Shown here: positions 51,770 through 60,711 of the stretch, piece by piece
Layout of the letters: each line of letters opens with the position of its first letter
How positions within the stretch are numbered: position 1 is the stretch's first letter
Source: CAMCTV01 sp964420985
GTDB taxonomy: Bacteria; Bacteroidota; Bacteroidia; Flavobacteriales_D; Sanyastnellaceae
NCBI GenBank assembly: GCA_964420985.1
Contig: CAYQUT010000004.1
Location: 83,420-147,419 of the forward strand
Direction of reading: 5' to 3'
Length of the DNA stretch: 64,000 nucleotides
Notes under the pieces: generated by a model
Seen by the model: the letters and a program-made list of their open reading frames with translations, nothing else
Told to the model about the DNA's origin: nothing
The model's database searches: none
Translations under genes and position numbers: made by a program

Positions 51770-51882
51770 TCACTGATTGGTCAGAAAAATGAAAATCAAC
51801 AACAAAACATTTTGTTTATTTTAGAGAATAATTTCACGAAAAAAGGGAACCCATCTGCTTTCTAGGCAGACAAAAAAAACCA
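51770..51882 (+). other. Spacer before the polysaccharide locus
   Basis: A 113-bp AT-rich gap. It holds a short palindrome ACAAAA-CA-TTTTGT and a weak hairpin TCTGC / GCAGA close to the flippase start. I find no TAnnTTTG element and no strong terminator. Confidence 0.35.
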
Positions 51883-53178
51883 ATGATAAAGCACTGGATC
51901 AACAATAAAAAAAACAGTTGGCGATCAGAGTTTGCAAAAAACATGCGAACGCTTATGGCAGGTACCGTTTTGAGTCAACTCATTGTTGTCGCCTTTACGC
52001 CCATACTCAGTAGAATTTTCACCCCAGAAGATTTCACTACCTTAGAACAATTCACCATGCTCCTCAATATCTTGGTTGTTGTCATTACTGGTAAGTATGA
52101 ATTTGCCATCATGCATCCAAGACAAAAGGAAGATGCGCGACACTTGCTTTTCCTGTCTATCGTTTTGGCTTTAATCGGAAGCACTGCGGTGACATTCCTA
52201 GGATTACTTTTCTCTGAACATATTGGCAATTATTACAACAACCCCAATTTTGGCCAAATATTCTGGGTTTTAGGACCATGCTTGTTTGCTTTTGCAGTAT
52301 TCAACAGTACTTCATATTGGTTTAGTCGACAAAAAAAATATATTTATTCTTCAACCTCTAAGATTGTCAATTCCACTGCCAGTGAACCGATAAAAGTGCT
52401 CTTATCTAAATTCAGCATTGGGTCCTCAGGGCTCATTATTGGCACAACGCTTGGCCAAATCATTGGTGCCGTCTATAGTTTTTTCCAATTTAAAAAAAAC
52501 GAACCCAAAGGGTTCAAAGACATTGATTTCTACACACTGAAACAAAATGCTAAACGCTACAAAGACTATCCAATGATTAGTATCTGGGGAAGCATATTGA
52601 ATAGACTTGCTCAATGGGCTCACATTGGAATATTTGCACAATTCTATGGACTTGTTGCCATTGGTTGGATGGCGCTTTCCAGAAGAATTGTTCAAGCTCC
52701 ATTGAATATCATTAGCGGAAGTTATAGCCAAGTTTTTTTTCAGAAGATTTCAGAAATTGAAGATCCCATTGAACTAAAAAACAAATATTACAGTGCGCTG
52801 AAACAATTAGCTGCATTATCATTGGGAATTGTCGGTATCGTTTACATCATACCCGATGCAACAATAGGTTGGATTTTTGGTGAAGCTTGGCTGCCTGCGA
52901 TCAACTATTTGAGAATACTTACTATTTGGTATGCTTTCAATTTTGTAACCTCGTCATTGTCCTTTGTTTCCCTGAGAATTGAGATGCAACGTGTAGCGTT
53001 TCTGCTTGACTTGTTACACTTTGTCATCATTTATGGATGTATCTTCTGGGCCTATCAGCTTCATTGCGATGAGTTTGAGGCCACTCAGATATTGGTTTTA
53101 TCCAAAGCAGCATATTTCACCATTAATGTCCTTGTGGTATCCCTGCGATTAAATCGGTATGTCGATGAACAAAAATAA
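51883..53178 (+). CDS. Polysaccharide flippase (Wzx/MATE-like), first copy
   Basis: A 431-residue protein with about twelve predicted membrane helices, beginning after a basic N-terminus (TLMAGTVLSQLIVVAFTPIL, about 27-46). It has the family marks LSRIFTPEDFTTLEQF and GWMALSRRIVQAPLNIISGS (about 263-282). Members flip lipid-linked oligosaccharide units across the inner membrane. It is the first gene of a compact sugar locus and overlaps the next glycosyltransferase by 20 bp. Confidence 0.88.
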   Translation: MIKHWINNKKNSWRSEFAKNMRTLMAGTVLSQLIVVAFTPILSRIFTPEDFTTLEQFTMLLNILVVVITGKYEFAIMHPRQKEDARHLLFLSIVLALIGSTAVTFLGLLFSEHIGNYYNNPNFGQIFWVLGPCLFAFAVFNSTSYWFSRQKKYIYSSTSKIVNSTASEPIKVLLSKFSIGSSGLIIGTTLGQIIGAVYSFFQFKKNEPKGFKDIDFYTLKQNAKRYKDYPMISIWGSILNRLAQWAHIGIFAQFYGLVAIGWMALSRRIVQAPLNIISGSYSQVFFQKISEIEDPIELKNKYYSALKQLAALSLGIVGIVYIIPDATIGWIFGEAWLPAINYLRILTIWYAFNFVTSSLSFVSLRIEMQRVAFLLDLLHFVIIYGCIFWAYQLHCDEFEATQILVLSKAAYFTINVLVVSLRLNRYVDEQK

Positions 53179-54307
53179 ATCTGTCGTTTCCATCCTCCAT
53201 ACAACTTTCCAGAATGACAATCGAGTTCTGAGAATGGCACAATCCATTGAGGAGTGTGGTTTCAATGTAACCATCGTTGCATGGCAAAAAAATCAATTGC
53301 CCGCTGAAGAAACCATCGAAGGTATACAAGTGAACCGAATCAACCCTCCCTTCAATCAATACAAACGACGGAATAAACTGATTGGATTGATTCAATTTGT
53401 ATCATTCAGTTGGATGGCGGTCTTACAATACAGGAAGAAAGACATCTGGCATTGCAATGATCTTGAAGGCTTATTCATAGGACTTTTGGCAAAAATTTCT
53501 AGACCAAAAATAATACTCATATACGACAGTCATGAGTTGCAAAGTGGTCGGTTAGGACTATCCAAAGGAATGCAGGCCATGATTAGACTGATAGAGAGAA
53601 TTGCCATTCCCCTCACCCATTGTATGATAACAGTTAGCCCGGGGATAGTTCAATATTATTCTGCAAAATTCAAACAGAAAGTACATTTGATTCGCAACAT
53701 TCCGAACAGAATGAAAATTGTAAAAAATGACTACTTTCGAGATTTATTCAAACTCCCATTAACCACTAAAATATTCTTATATCAAGGAGGTTTGGTTCCA
53801 GGCAGAGGAATTGAATTGCTCATGGACACTTTTGAAAAAAGAAGGAACAATGAAGCCATTTTAGTCATCATGGGAGATGGTAAATTGGCCCAAGAAGTAA
53901 AAGAACGTTCAGAACGTTCATTCAATATTTATTATCATCCAGCAGTGCCCTACAGCAGAATAGCGCATTGCACAAGTAGCGCAGATATTGGATTTAATAT
54001 GGCTCAAAATAATTGTTTAAATCATCAATATTGTTTACCCAACAAGTTGTTTGAGTATATACAATGTGAGTTACCTGTCATAAGCAATGACCTAGAGGAT
54101 TGTAACAATCTCATCCGTCACTATCAGATTGGTGTTATCATTGAGGAATATACGGAATTAGGGGTAAATAAAGCCATCAATGAATTTCTAGAAATGGACG
54201 ATGAAAAGATTCGAATCAATTGCATAGAAGCCAAGCAACAATTGGAATGGGAGAAAGAAAAATTACAACTCCAGCTCATCTATAATTCCTTGTTTGAAGT
54301 GAGATGA
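53159..54307 (+). CDS. Glycosyltransferase (GT4-like)
   Basis: A 382-residue GT-B protein. The N-terminal part starts VSILHTTFQNDNRVLRMAQS (about 10-29), with YDSHELQSGRLG (about 123-134). The donor part has LYQGGLVPGRGIELLMDTFE (about 203-222) and NKLFEYIQCELPVISND (about 296-312). It transfers a sugar in surface polysaccharide synthesis; the sugar is unknown. A second ATG six bases in is equally possible as start. It overlaps the next flippase by 4 bp. Confidence 0.86.
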   Translation: MSMNKNKSVVSILHTTFQNDNRVLRMAQSIEECGFNVTIVAWQKNQLPAEETIEGIQVNRINPPFNQYKRRNKLIGLIQFVSFSWMAVLQYRKKDIWHCNDLEGLFIGLLAKISRPKIILIYDSHELQSGRLGLSKGMQAMIRLIERIAIPLTHCMITVSPGIVQYYSAKFKQKVHLIRNIPNRMKIVKNDYFRDLFKLPLTTKIFLYQGGLVPGRGIELLMDTFEKRRNNEAILVIMGDGKLAQEVKERSERSFNIYYHPAVPYSRIAHCTSSADIGFNMAQNNCLNHQYCLPNKLFEYIQCELPVISNDLEDCNNLIRHYQIGVIIEEYTELGVNKAINEFLEMDDEKIRINCIEAKQQLEWEKEKLQLQLIYNSLFEVR

Positions 54308-55530
54308 AGAAAAATTTGGGATTCATATCAACGACCAAAATGGCATTTTCCAGCATCATTGGACAATTGATAACCTATTCCATGATGCCCATCATATCTC
54401 GTATTTTTGATGCGCAGGCCTTTTCGTTATACGCAGACTTTTTTGCATGGGTAGTACCACTTTCCATTTTGATATCACTGAGAATAGAATATGCCATACC
54501 CGCTCAATCAGATAAAAACAATCAGTTCTCCACGGCGTTTGATGCAATTGCCATTTCAATTATCAATACGGTTATTTTAAGCATTCCATTTACCGCTTAT
54601 GCCTTATTGATCAAAACTGAAGTTTGGTATTATGCACTCATCCCATTGGCGTCATTACTCAATACCCTTCCACAAATTTTATTTTTTTTAGTTACCAAAC
54701 AACAAAAAACCAATCAGGCCGGACTCTATAGAGTTGCCAACAGTTTAAGCAACCAAGTCATTAGTATTTTCTTTGGCCTTTTGCTCAAAGATGTCTTGGG
54801 GCTTATCCTTGGATTTATCCTTGGTCAAATGATCGGTGTATTGATTTTAAGCTTTGGTCACATTCAAAATATTTTACAACAAAAAAGAAAATACATATTT
54901 CGAGAATGGGTTACCCAATACAAAGCGTTCATTTTCTTTAACACTCCAATGGGAGTGATTGAGGTCATGCAAATCAGCGCCATTATTGGTTTCATTGGTT
55001 TTTATTACGGTGATCCCCTTCCTGGATATTTCTATTTGGTTTGGCGGGTATTACAAGCACCAATCAATCTCATTAGTAACAATGTTTATCTGGTTCAATA
55101 CCATCATTGCTCAGAGCTCAAAAATCAACAATTACCCTATGACCACCTTGTAAGAAATCAGTTTTTCTTGTTGTTCATTTTTGCATTGCTTTTCACAATA
55201 ACCATTTTGTTCTTTGGTGAGGCTATTTTTTCCACCTTTTTAGGCGATCAATACCAACAAGCAGGAATCATTGCAAAATATGTGATTGTTATTTTTGCGA
55301 TGCAATTTGCTGTTAATCCATTTTCTTTTGTGGCCATTTTGGAAAAGAAACAATCCACTCTATTGCTCAGATTTACACTACAATTTTTGATTCATTCCGC
55401 TAGTTTCATCATCTTGTCCACTGCTCAAGTGCGCTTTGAAAATACCCTTCTTATCTACTCCAGTATTGGAGCATTTTTCCACATTCTTAATTTCCTTTGG
55501 TACCACAAACTGGCTAAAAATGCAAACTAA
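54304..55530 (+). CDS. Polysaccharide flippase, second copy
   Basis: A 408-residue membrane protein of the same superfamily as the flippase at 51883. It has about twelve helices and the matching segment FYLVWRVLQAPINLISNNVY (about 241-260). Sequence similarity to the first copy is low outside such segments, so the two are not a recent duplication. A locus of this size normally has one flippase. Possibly each serves a different glycan, or one helps in assembly. Confidence 0.85.
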   Translation: MKKNLGFISTTKMAFSSIIGQLITYSMMPIISRIFDAQAFSLYADFFAWVVPLSILISLRIEYAIPAQSDKNNQFSTAFDAIAISIINTVILSIPFTAYALLIKTEVWYYALIPLASLLNTLPQILFFLVTKQQKTNQAGLYRVANSLSNQVISIFFGLLLKDVLGLILGFILGQMIGVLILSFGHIQNILQQKRKYIFREWVTQYKAFIFFNTPMGVIEVMQISAIIGFIGFYYGDPLPGYFYLVWRVLQAPINLISNNVYLVQYHHCSELKNQQLPYDHLVRNQFFLLFIFALLFTITILFFGEAIFSTFLGDQYQQAGIIAKYVIVIFAMQFAVNPFSFVAILEKKQSTLLLRFTLQFLIHSASFIILSTAQVRFENTLLIYSSIGAFFHILNFLWYHKLAKNAN

Positions 55531-56722
55531 AAAAAACATATGGTTTGTTTCGCAATATGCAGGTGGACCTGGTATTGGCATGCAATATCGACAATATCTA
55601 TTCTGCAAACATCTTCTGATTAAAGGGCACCGTGCTTCAATCATCAGCTCCAGTTTCTCGCATCTCTTCGATAACTCACCACAACCCGGAGGGCAATGGA
55701 TTGAAAACATCTATTATCATTTTGTACAAACACCCAAGTACAAAAAATCCATTTCAATTGGACGATTTTGGAATATGCTGATATTTGCTTTGAAGATCTT
55801 TTTTTTAAAGGACAAGGAGCTAGGTCAACCAGACTTAATCATTGTATCTTCTCCATCCATGCTCCCGATTGTTGCAGCCTTGAGGTGGAAGAAGAAATTC
55901 CGATGCAAAATATTTTTTGAGGTAAGAGATATTTGGCCATTGACTCTTGAGGAATTGGGAAATCTCCCTAAGTTTCACCCATTGGTTGTATTCATGCGCT
56001 ATTTCGAAAAATTGGCTTATCGAAAAAGTGATAAAGTACTTTCACTTTTGCCCAATGCTCAACCCCATTTCATTTCCTCTGGAATGGCCAGCCACAAGTT
56101 CAAATATCTTCCCAATGGGGTGGAGAATCTTTCCCTTGACCTTCACAAAAACAAACTTCTCATTCCTAACATTCCGCAAGATGCCTTTGTAGTTGGATAC
56201 GGCGGCAGTGTTGGCAAAGCCAATGCTCTTCACTATTTGGTAAAGGCTGCCGAGCTACTAAAAGACAGAATAAAAATACACTTCGTCATCATTGGTAAAG
56301 GGGATCAACAAAATCTTCTTCAAGAATTATCCAAGAACTTATCCAATGTTCACCTCTTGCCGCCTGTAGAAAAAAGTAATTTTCTAAGTGTCTTGAAGAC
56401 TTTTGATCTTTGTTACATCGGACTGGAAAAAGAACCCCTTTTTCGATTTGGGGTGTCACCAAACAAACTTTATGATTATATGTTGGCCAAAAGGCCTATC
56501 CTATTTGCCATTGATTCTGGCAACCAACCAGTACAAGATGCAGCATGCGGATGGTCTGTTGATGCAGGAGATATAGCTGCCATCGCGCATGCGATTGTGG
56601 AGGCCTCAGAAACAAGTACTGAACAATTAGAACAAATGGGAAATAATGGCTATCATTACGTCATCAAAAACCATAGTTATGATGTTCTTTGTGAAAATAT
56701 TATCACATGGCTGGAAGAGTAA
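55520..56722 (+). CDS. Glycosyltransferase (GT4-like, WbuB type)
   Basis: A 400-residue GT-B protein. ATG 55520 starts MQTKKNIWFVSQYAGGPGIG, a normal N-terminus, and overlaps the flippase by 11 bp. Marks include FEVRDIWPLTLEELG (about 133-147), YGGSVGKANALHYLVKAAEL (about 231-250) and FRFGVSPNKLYDYMLAKRPI (about 311-330), as in WbuB-like enzymes that add N-acetylated amino sugars. The 3' end overlaps the GH2 gene start. Confidence 0.87.
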   Translation: MQTKKNIWFVSQYAGGPGIGMQYRQYLFCKHLLIKGHRASIISSSFSHLFDNSPQPGGQWIENIYYHFVQTPKYKKSISIGRFWNMLIFALKIFFLKDKELGQPDLIIVSSPSMLPIVAALRWKKKFRCKIFFEVRDIWPLTLEELGNLPKFHPLVVFMRYFEKLAYRKSDKVLSLLPNAQPHFISSGMASHKFKYLPNGVENLSLDLHKNKLLIPNIPQDAFVVGYGGSVGKANALHYLVKAAELLKDRIKIHFVIIGKGDQQNLLQELSKNLSNVHLLPPVEKSNFLSVLKTFDLCYIGLEKEPLFRFGVSPNKLYDYMLAKRPILFAIDSGNQPVQDAACGWSVDAGDIAAIAHAIVEASETSTEQLEQMGNNGYHYVIKNHSYDVLCENIITWLEE

Positions 56723-59000
56723 ACACGTGCTATCCCTCACTCTTATTTGCGTGACAATTCAACTCTTCAGCCAAAATTCTATTGTACTTCAAACCAATTG
56801 GCGCTATTCCATTGCCAATGAGAATAATTGGCAACCTGCTAAGGTTCCCGGAAATATTTTTTTAGATCTTGAAAAAAACAAAACCATTCAAAATCCATTA
56901 TTGGGAACCAATGAAAAGGATGCACAATGGGTTAGTCAACAAGACTGGGAGTATATCTTAACCGACATCGAATTACCCGAATTACAACATGGACAGCACT
57001 TTCAGCTGGTTTTACCAGAATTGGATACCTATGCGGACGTATACTGGAACAATCAAATAATGCTGCGCGCAGACAACAACTTTAGGACATGGCGAGTGGA
57101 CCTTTCCCAAATAGAAAACAAAAATCAACTGCGCATTTATTTTCACTCCCCCTATAAAATTGCCCGCGAAAAATTAAAAAATCTTCCTTATCCCTTGCCG
57201 GGAGATAGTATTCGTGCTGTTACTAGAAAACCGCAATACGAATTTGGATGGGATTGGGGACCTTCTCTTGCGGGTTGTGGAATTAAAAAACAACCTCGCA
57301 TTGATGTGCTCGAAACCATTTACGCCGTTCAAGATTACCTAATTCTTGCAGATGAAGCTGAGGAGGAGGCGGTGTTCCATTTGAAACTAAATTCTCCCGT
57401 TGAACAATGTAACCTCACCATCTTTCACCAAGAGAGTGACTCTATTGTCCTCTCTCAAAAATTTTCTAACACGCAGGATTTTGCACTTGCTTTCAAACCC
57501 ATCACCAAAACCAAATGGAGAGTAGGCAAGGAAAACAAGCTAGACACATATTCCATTGTTGTATCTAAAGACAATGATGTTATTTATCAAAAACAATTCA
57601 AATTACTACCAAGAAGCATTGCGCTTTCTCAAAAAAAGGACCAATGGGGAAAAGAATTTTACTTCATTGTCAACGGTAAAAAAACATTTATCAAGGGCGC
57701 CAATTACATACCCATTCAATATTTCCATGAACAAGCCGCTACTGAGGACTATAAGCTTTTGATTGAAAGGTGCAAGCAAAGCAACATTAACATGCTTAGG
57801 GTTTGGGGAGGAGGAATTTATGAACCCGATCTTTTTTACGATCTCTGTGATGAGGCAGGAATCATGATTTGGCAAGATTTTATGTTTGCCTGCTCCATGT
57901 ATCCTGGTGATGAGGGATTTATGGCCAATCTAAAAGCTGAGGTGACCGAACAAATTCAACGTCTGAGTCATCATCCTTGTATGGCCCTTTGGTGCGGAAA
58001 CAATGAAAACAGCGAAGGTTGGGAAAGGTGGGGATGGCAAATGGGATTGTCAGATAAAAGAAAAAAGCAAATTAAAAAAGCATACGATGATGTATTTCAC
58101 AACTTACTTCCCAATGCGGTGAAAGCGTTTGCTCAAATTCCTTATTGGCCTTCCTCTCCATTGTGGGGAAGAGGGGATGAAAGAAGTTTAAAAGAGGGGG
58201 ATTGTCATTATTGGGGCGTATGGCACGATGCAGAAAATTTTGAGGTGCTCATGACCAAAATACCCAGATTCATGAGTGAGTATGGTATGCAAAGCTATCC
58301 CAACAGTAGAGTGATGAATGAAATGTGTAGCAAAGGAGTCTATCATCCCAAAGACGCTGGTATTCTGCAACATCAAAAGCACAGTAGGGGTTTTGAACTC
58401 ATGCACCAATACATGCAATATTGGCATCCAACTGGAGAAGTTCTTAACCACGAACAATATGGACTTCTAACGCAGTATGTGCAAGCAGAAGGAATGACCA
58501 TGGGCATTGAGGCACAAAGAAGACACATGGATAAGTGCGGAGGAACAATGTTTTGGCAACTGAATGATGTATGGCCTGCATTTTCTTGGAGTGCCATGGA
58601 CTGGCATTTTGAACCAAAACCATTCATGACTCAATTAACTTATGCGTACGCACCTTTCCTGGCATCAGGAGAATGGAATGGAAAAGAATGGAGTTTGTAT
58701 ATCATCAATGAAGACGCCGCACTCAAAGAAGTCACCTTACATATTCAATATTTTGTAAAAGATGCGGTTCAGAAGGATTGGTATCAAACTGTCCAGATAC
58801 CTGAAGGCAGCAACGTTGTATTTAAGACCAAAGAAATTACCCACCATACAGATGCGTACTTCATTGTTGAATGCCTGCATTCGACACTTCCAAATGGCAA
58901 TTACCGGAGACAGTTTAAATCAAAAGGATTGTCCAATGAATTCTTGGTACCTTCTATTGAAAACAATACATGGATTTGTAAGCCCCTCTTCAAAGATTAA
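56682..59000 (+). CDS. Beta-mannosidase (glycoside hydrolase family 2)
   Basis: About 772 residues. The N-terminal signal anchor reads VLSLTLICVTIQLFSQ. A sugar-binding domain (NWRYSIANENNWQPAKVPGN), an immunoglobulin-like domain and a TIM barrel follow. The acid/base glutamate is in LWCGNNENSEGW (about residue 440) and the nucleophile in FMSEYGMQS (about 530). MLRVWGGGIYEPDLFYDLCD is the family signature. It removes beta-linked mannose from chain ends. The start is uncertain: ATG 56679 or 56682 (both inside the glycosyltransferase gene) or GTG 56727. The stop shares TTAA with the convergent gene. Confidence 0.92.
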   Translation: MFFVKILSHGWKSKHVLSLTLICVTIQLFSQNSIVLQTNWRYSIANENNWQPAKVPGNIFLDLEKNKTIQNPLLGTNEKDAQWVSQQDWEYILTDIELPELQHGQHFQLVLPELDTYADVYWNNQIMLRADNNFRTWRVDLSQIENKNQLRIYFHSPYKIAREKLKNLPYPLPGDSIRAVTRKPQYEFGWDWGPSLAGCGIKKQPRIDVLETIYAVQDYLILADEAEEEAVFHLKLNSPVEQCNLTIFHQESDSIVLSQKFSNTQDFALAFKPITKTKWRVGKENKLDTYSIVVSKDNDVIYQKQFKLLPRSIALSQKKDQWGKEFYFIVNGKKTFIKGANYIPIQYFHEQAATEDYKLLIERCKQSNINMLRVWGGGIYEPDLFYDLCDEAGIMIWQDFMFACSMYPGDEGFMANLKAEVTEQIQRLSHHPCMALWCGNNENSEGWERWGWQMGLSDKRKKQIKKAYDDVFHNLLPNAVKAFAQIPYWPSSPLWGRGDERSLKEGDCHYWGVWHDAENFEVLMTKIPRFMSEYGMQSYPNSRVMNEMCSKGVYHPKDAGILQHQKHSRGFELMHQYMQYWHPTGEVLNHEQYGLLTQYVQAEGMTMGIEAQRRHMDKCGGTMFWQLNDVWPAFSWSAMDWHFEPKPFMTQLTYAYAPFLASGEWNGKEWSLYIINEDAALKEVTLHIQYFVKDAVQKDWYQTVQIPEGSNVVFKTKEITHHTDAYFIVECLHSTLPNGNYRRQFKSKGLSNEFLVPSIENNTWICKPLFKD

Positions 59001-60625
59001 GGAACTTCAATCTGTAGGGTTCTTGATTCATCTGGCCCTTCTGCAGTGGCTCTATTTTTACCAGATGCCAAAATCTTGTAGATTGATTGCATGCTTTTAT
59101 TTCCGTCTCTAATTTCAATCATATAGGATTGATCCGCGATGATTTGAGTTACCGCAACCCCATTCTTGTCTGTCATGGCCTTGGCTATCTCGACACCATA
59201 CTCATCCATCCAATATACCATCAATCCTTTGATGGGTTTACCTCTTTTGGTTACAATACGACCCCACGCTTGGGTATAGTTGTTCACCAACTCTGTATTT
59301 CCAATCATAGCATAGTTAGAAATGTCAACACTATAAATGTCTCTCTCTCCTAAAGAATTATCAAATTCAGCGGCTAAAAACATGGTCTTGTTGTCACTGG
59401 TGATGGACAATGTAGATTCTTCATTCACTGTATTGATGGGATAACCAATGTTCATGGGTGGTGTCCATGAACCATTGACAAACTCTGATTTAAAAATATC
59501 ATAACCGCCCAAAGACAAATGTCCATTTGAAGCAAAGAAAACTACTTTTCCATTTGGGTGAATAAAAACAAATTTCTCGTCACCAGGAGTATTGATTACA
59601 TTCCCCATGTTCTTGGGTTCCGACCAATTTCCATTCACCCTCTGGCTAACGTAAATATCACCACGGCCATAACCTTTTTCCCTTTCACTAACGAAATACA
59701 AAAACTGGCCATCCGCTGTAATCGATGTTGAACTCTCAAACCTATTCTTTGTGTTGATAGGGTAGGATAATGAAACAGCCTCTCCAAATTCTCCAGAATT
59801 TACATCGCGCTGAGAAAAGAAAATATCACCCGCCACTTTACCATCATTCTTGTACACATACATTCCATTTCCATCTGGAGCAATACTTAATATCCCATCA
59901 TGGGTTTCTGTATTTACTTTACCCTCTACCTTTTCCGCTTCCATCCAATTTCCGGACGCATCTTTTTGACTAAAAAAGATGTCCTCATAGAATTTATAAT
60001 CTCCCTTCTCATCCACATTACCGCCCGTTGTAGAACTTCTTCTTGAAGTAAAATACAATTTACTTCCATCTGCCGTTACACTTGGCGAGTACTCTTCATA
60101 ACGTGAATTGATCTCTTTTCCTAAATTTTGAATGGTAACCGGAACAGGTTTGGACATCATGGATTTGGCGTATTTGCATTCTTGAATGAATCGCTTGGTT
60201 TCAGCAAATTCAGGACTAAGGGGGGCTACATCTTTTAGATACTTTTCATAATAATCTACCGCCTTATCCAATTCTGCCAATCGATGATAGCACTTGGCAT
60301 AAAACAAATAACCTTCAGGTGTAACAAAAGACTGAGTTGCCATGGCCTTGTTGTAGTATTCCAATGCTATTTTATATTTCTTTAAACGATAATAACATTC
60401 GGAAGTACCGTTCAAAGCCATAAAGGATACAGAATCAATGCTCAATACCTCACGAAAATCAGTCAACGCTCCTCGGACATTATTGTTATCTAATTTACGT
60501 TCCGCGGAGGATAATTTTGCTGGAATCATGGCCTTGTCCATCACGGATACGCCATTGGTATCTATTTGAGCTGATACAACATTCATCGAACACACCCATA
60601 CAACAAACAAAAATAAATTCTTCAT
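58997..60625 (-). CDS. Exported TPR/PD40-propeller protein (PorE-like, no OmpA domain)
   Basis: A 542-residue protein with signal peptide MKNLFLFVVWVCSMNVVSAQ. TPR repeats span about 35-155 (LNGTSECYYRLKKYKIALEYYNK). PD40/WD40-like propeller blades span about 175-440 (YSPSVTADGSKLYFTSRR, and repeats of the form SITADGQFLYFVSER). A beta domain at about 465-540 resembles a carboxypeptidase regulatory module. PorE of type IX secretion has the same order plus a lipobox and a C-terminal OmpA domain; both are missing here. The role is unclear, perhaps envelope scaffolding. Confidence 0.85.
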   Translation of the reverse strand: MKNLFLFVVWVCSMNVVSAQIDTNGVSVMDKAMIPAKLSSAERKLDNNNVRGALTDFREVLSIDSVSFMALNGTSECYYRLKKYKIALEYYNKAMATQSFVTPEGYLFYAKCYHRLAELDKAVDYYEKYLKDVAPLSPEFAETKRFIQECKYAKSMMSKPVPVTIQNLGKEINSRYEEYSPSVTADGSKLYFTSRRSSTTGGNVDEKGDYKFYEDIFFSQKDASGNWMEAEKVEGKVNTETHDGILSIAPDGNGMYVYKNDGKVAGDIFFSQRDVNSGEFGEAVSLSYPINTKNRFESSTSITADGQFLYFVSEREKGYGRGDIYVSQRVNGNWSEPKNMGNVINTPGDEKFVFIHPNGKVVFFASNGHLSLGGYDIFKSEFVNGSWTPPMNIGYPINTVNEESTLSITSDNKTMFLAAEFDNSLGERDIYSVDISNYAMIGNTELVNNYTQAWGRIVTKRGKPIKGLMVYWMDEYGVEIAKAMTDKNGVAVTQIIADQSYMIEIRDGNKSMQSIYKILASGKNRATAEGPDESRTLQIEVP

Positions 60626-60643
60626 TTCAATAAGATTATAGGA

Positions 60644-60661
60644 CGAAAGTAACCAAAGTTA
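60644..60661 (-). promoter_or_regulatory. Two -7-like elements upstream of the PorE-like gene
   Basis: Minus-strand TACTTTCG (60644-60651, one base off) and TAACTTTG (60654-60661, exact), lying 18 and 28 nt upstream of ATG 60625 in the divergent spacer shared with murQ. Confidence 0.4.
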
Positions 60662-60673
60662 TGCACCTTTGGT

Positions 60674-60702
60674 TTGATGAATTAGAAGAGAAACTAACTT
60701 TG
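60674..60702 (+). promoter_or_regulatory. Promoter for murQ: TTG, 18 nt, TAACTTTG
   Basis: TTG 60674-60676 and TAACTTTG 60695-60702 are 18 nt apart, a good Bacteroidota promoter. The ATG at 60712 follows after 9 nt. The element lies inside the longer frame from 60661, so that earlier start is unlikely. Confidence 0.6.
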
Positions 60703-60711
60703 TCATCAACA

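Noticed and set aside
51820..51882. Weak hairpin TCTGC / GCAGA before the first flippase as an attenuator
   Set aside because: The stem is only 5 bp and lacks a T-run in the sense direction, so it is too weak to call.
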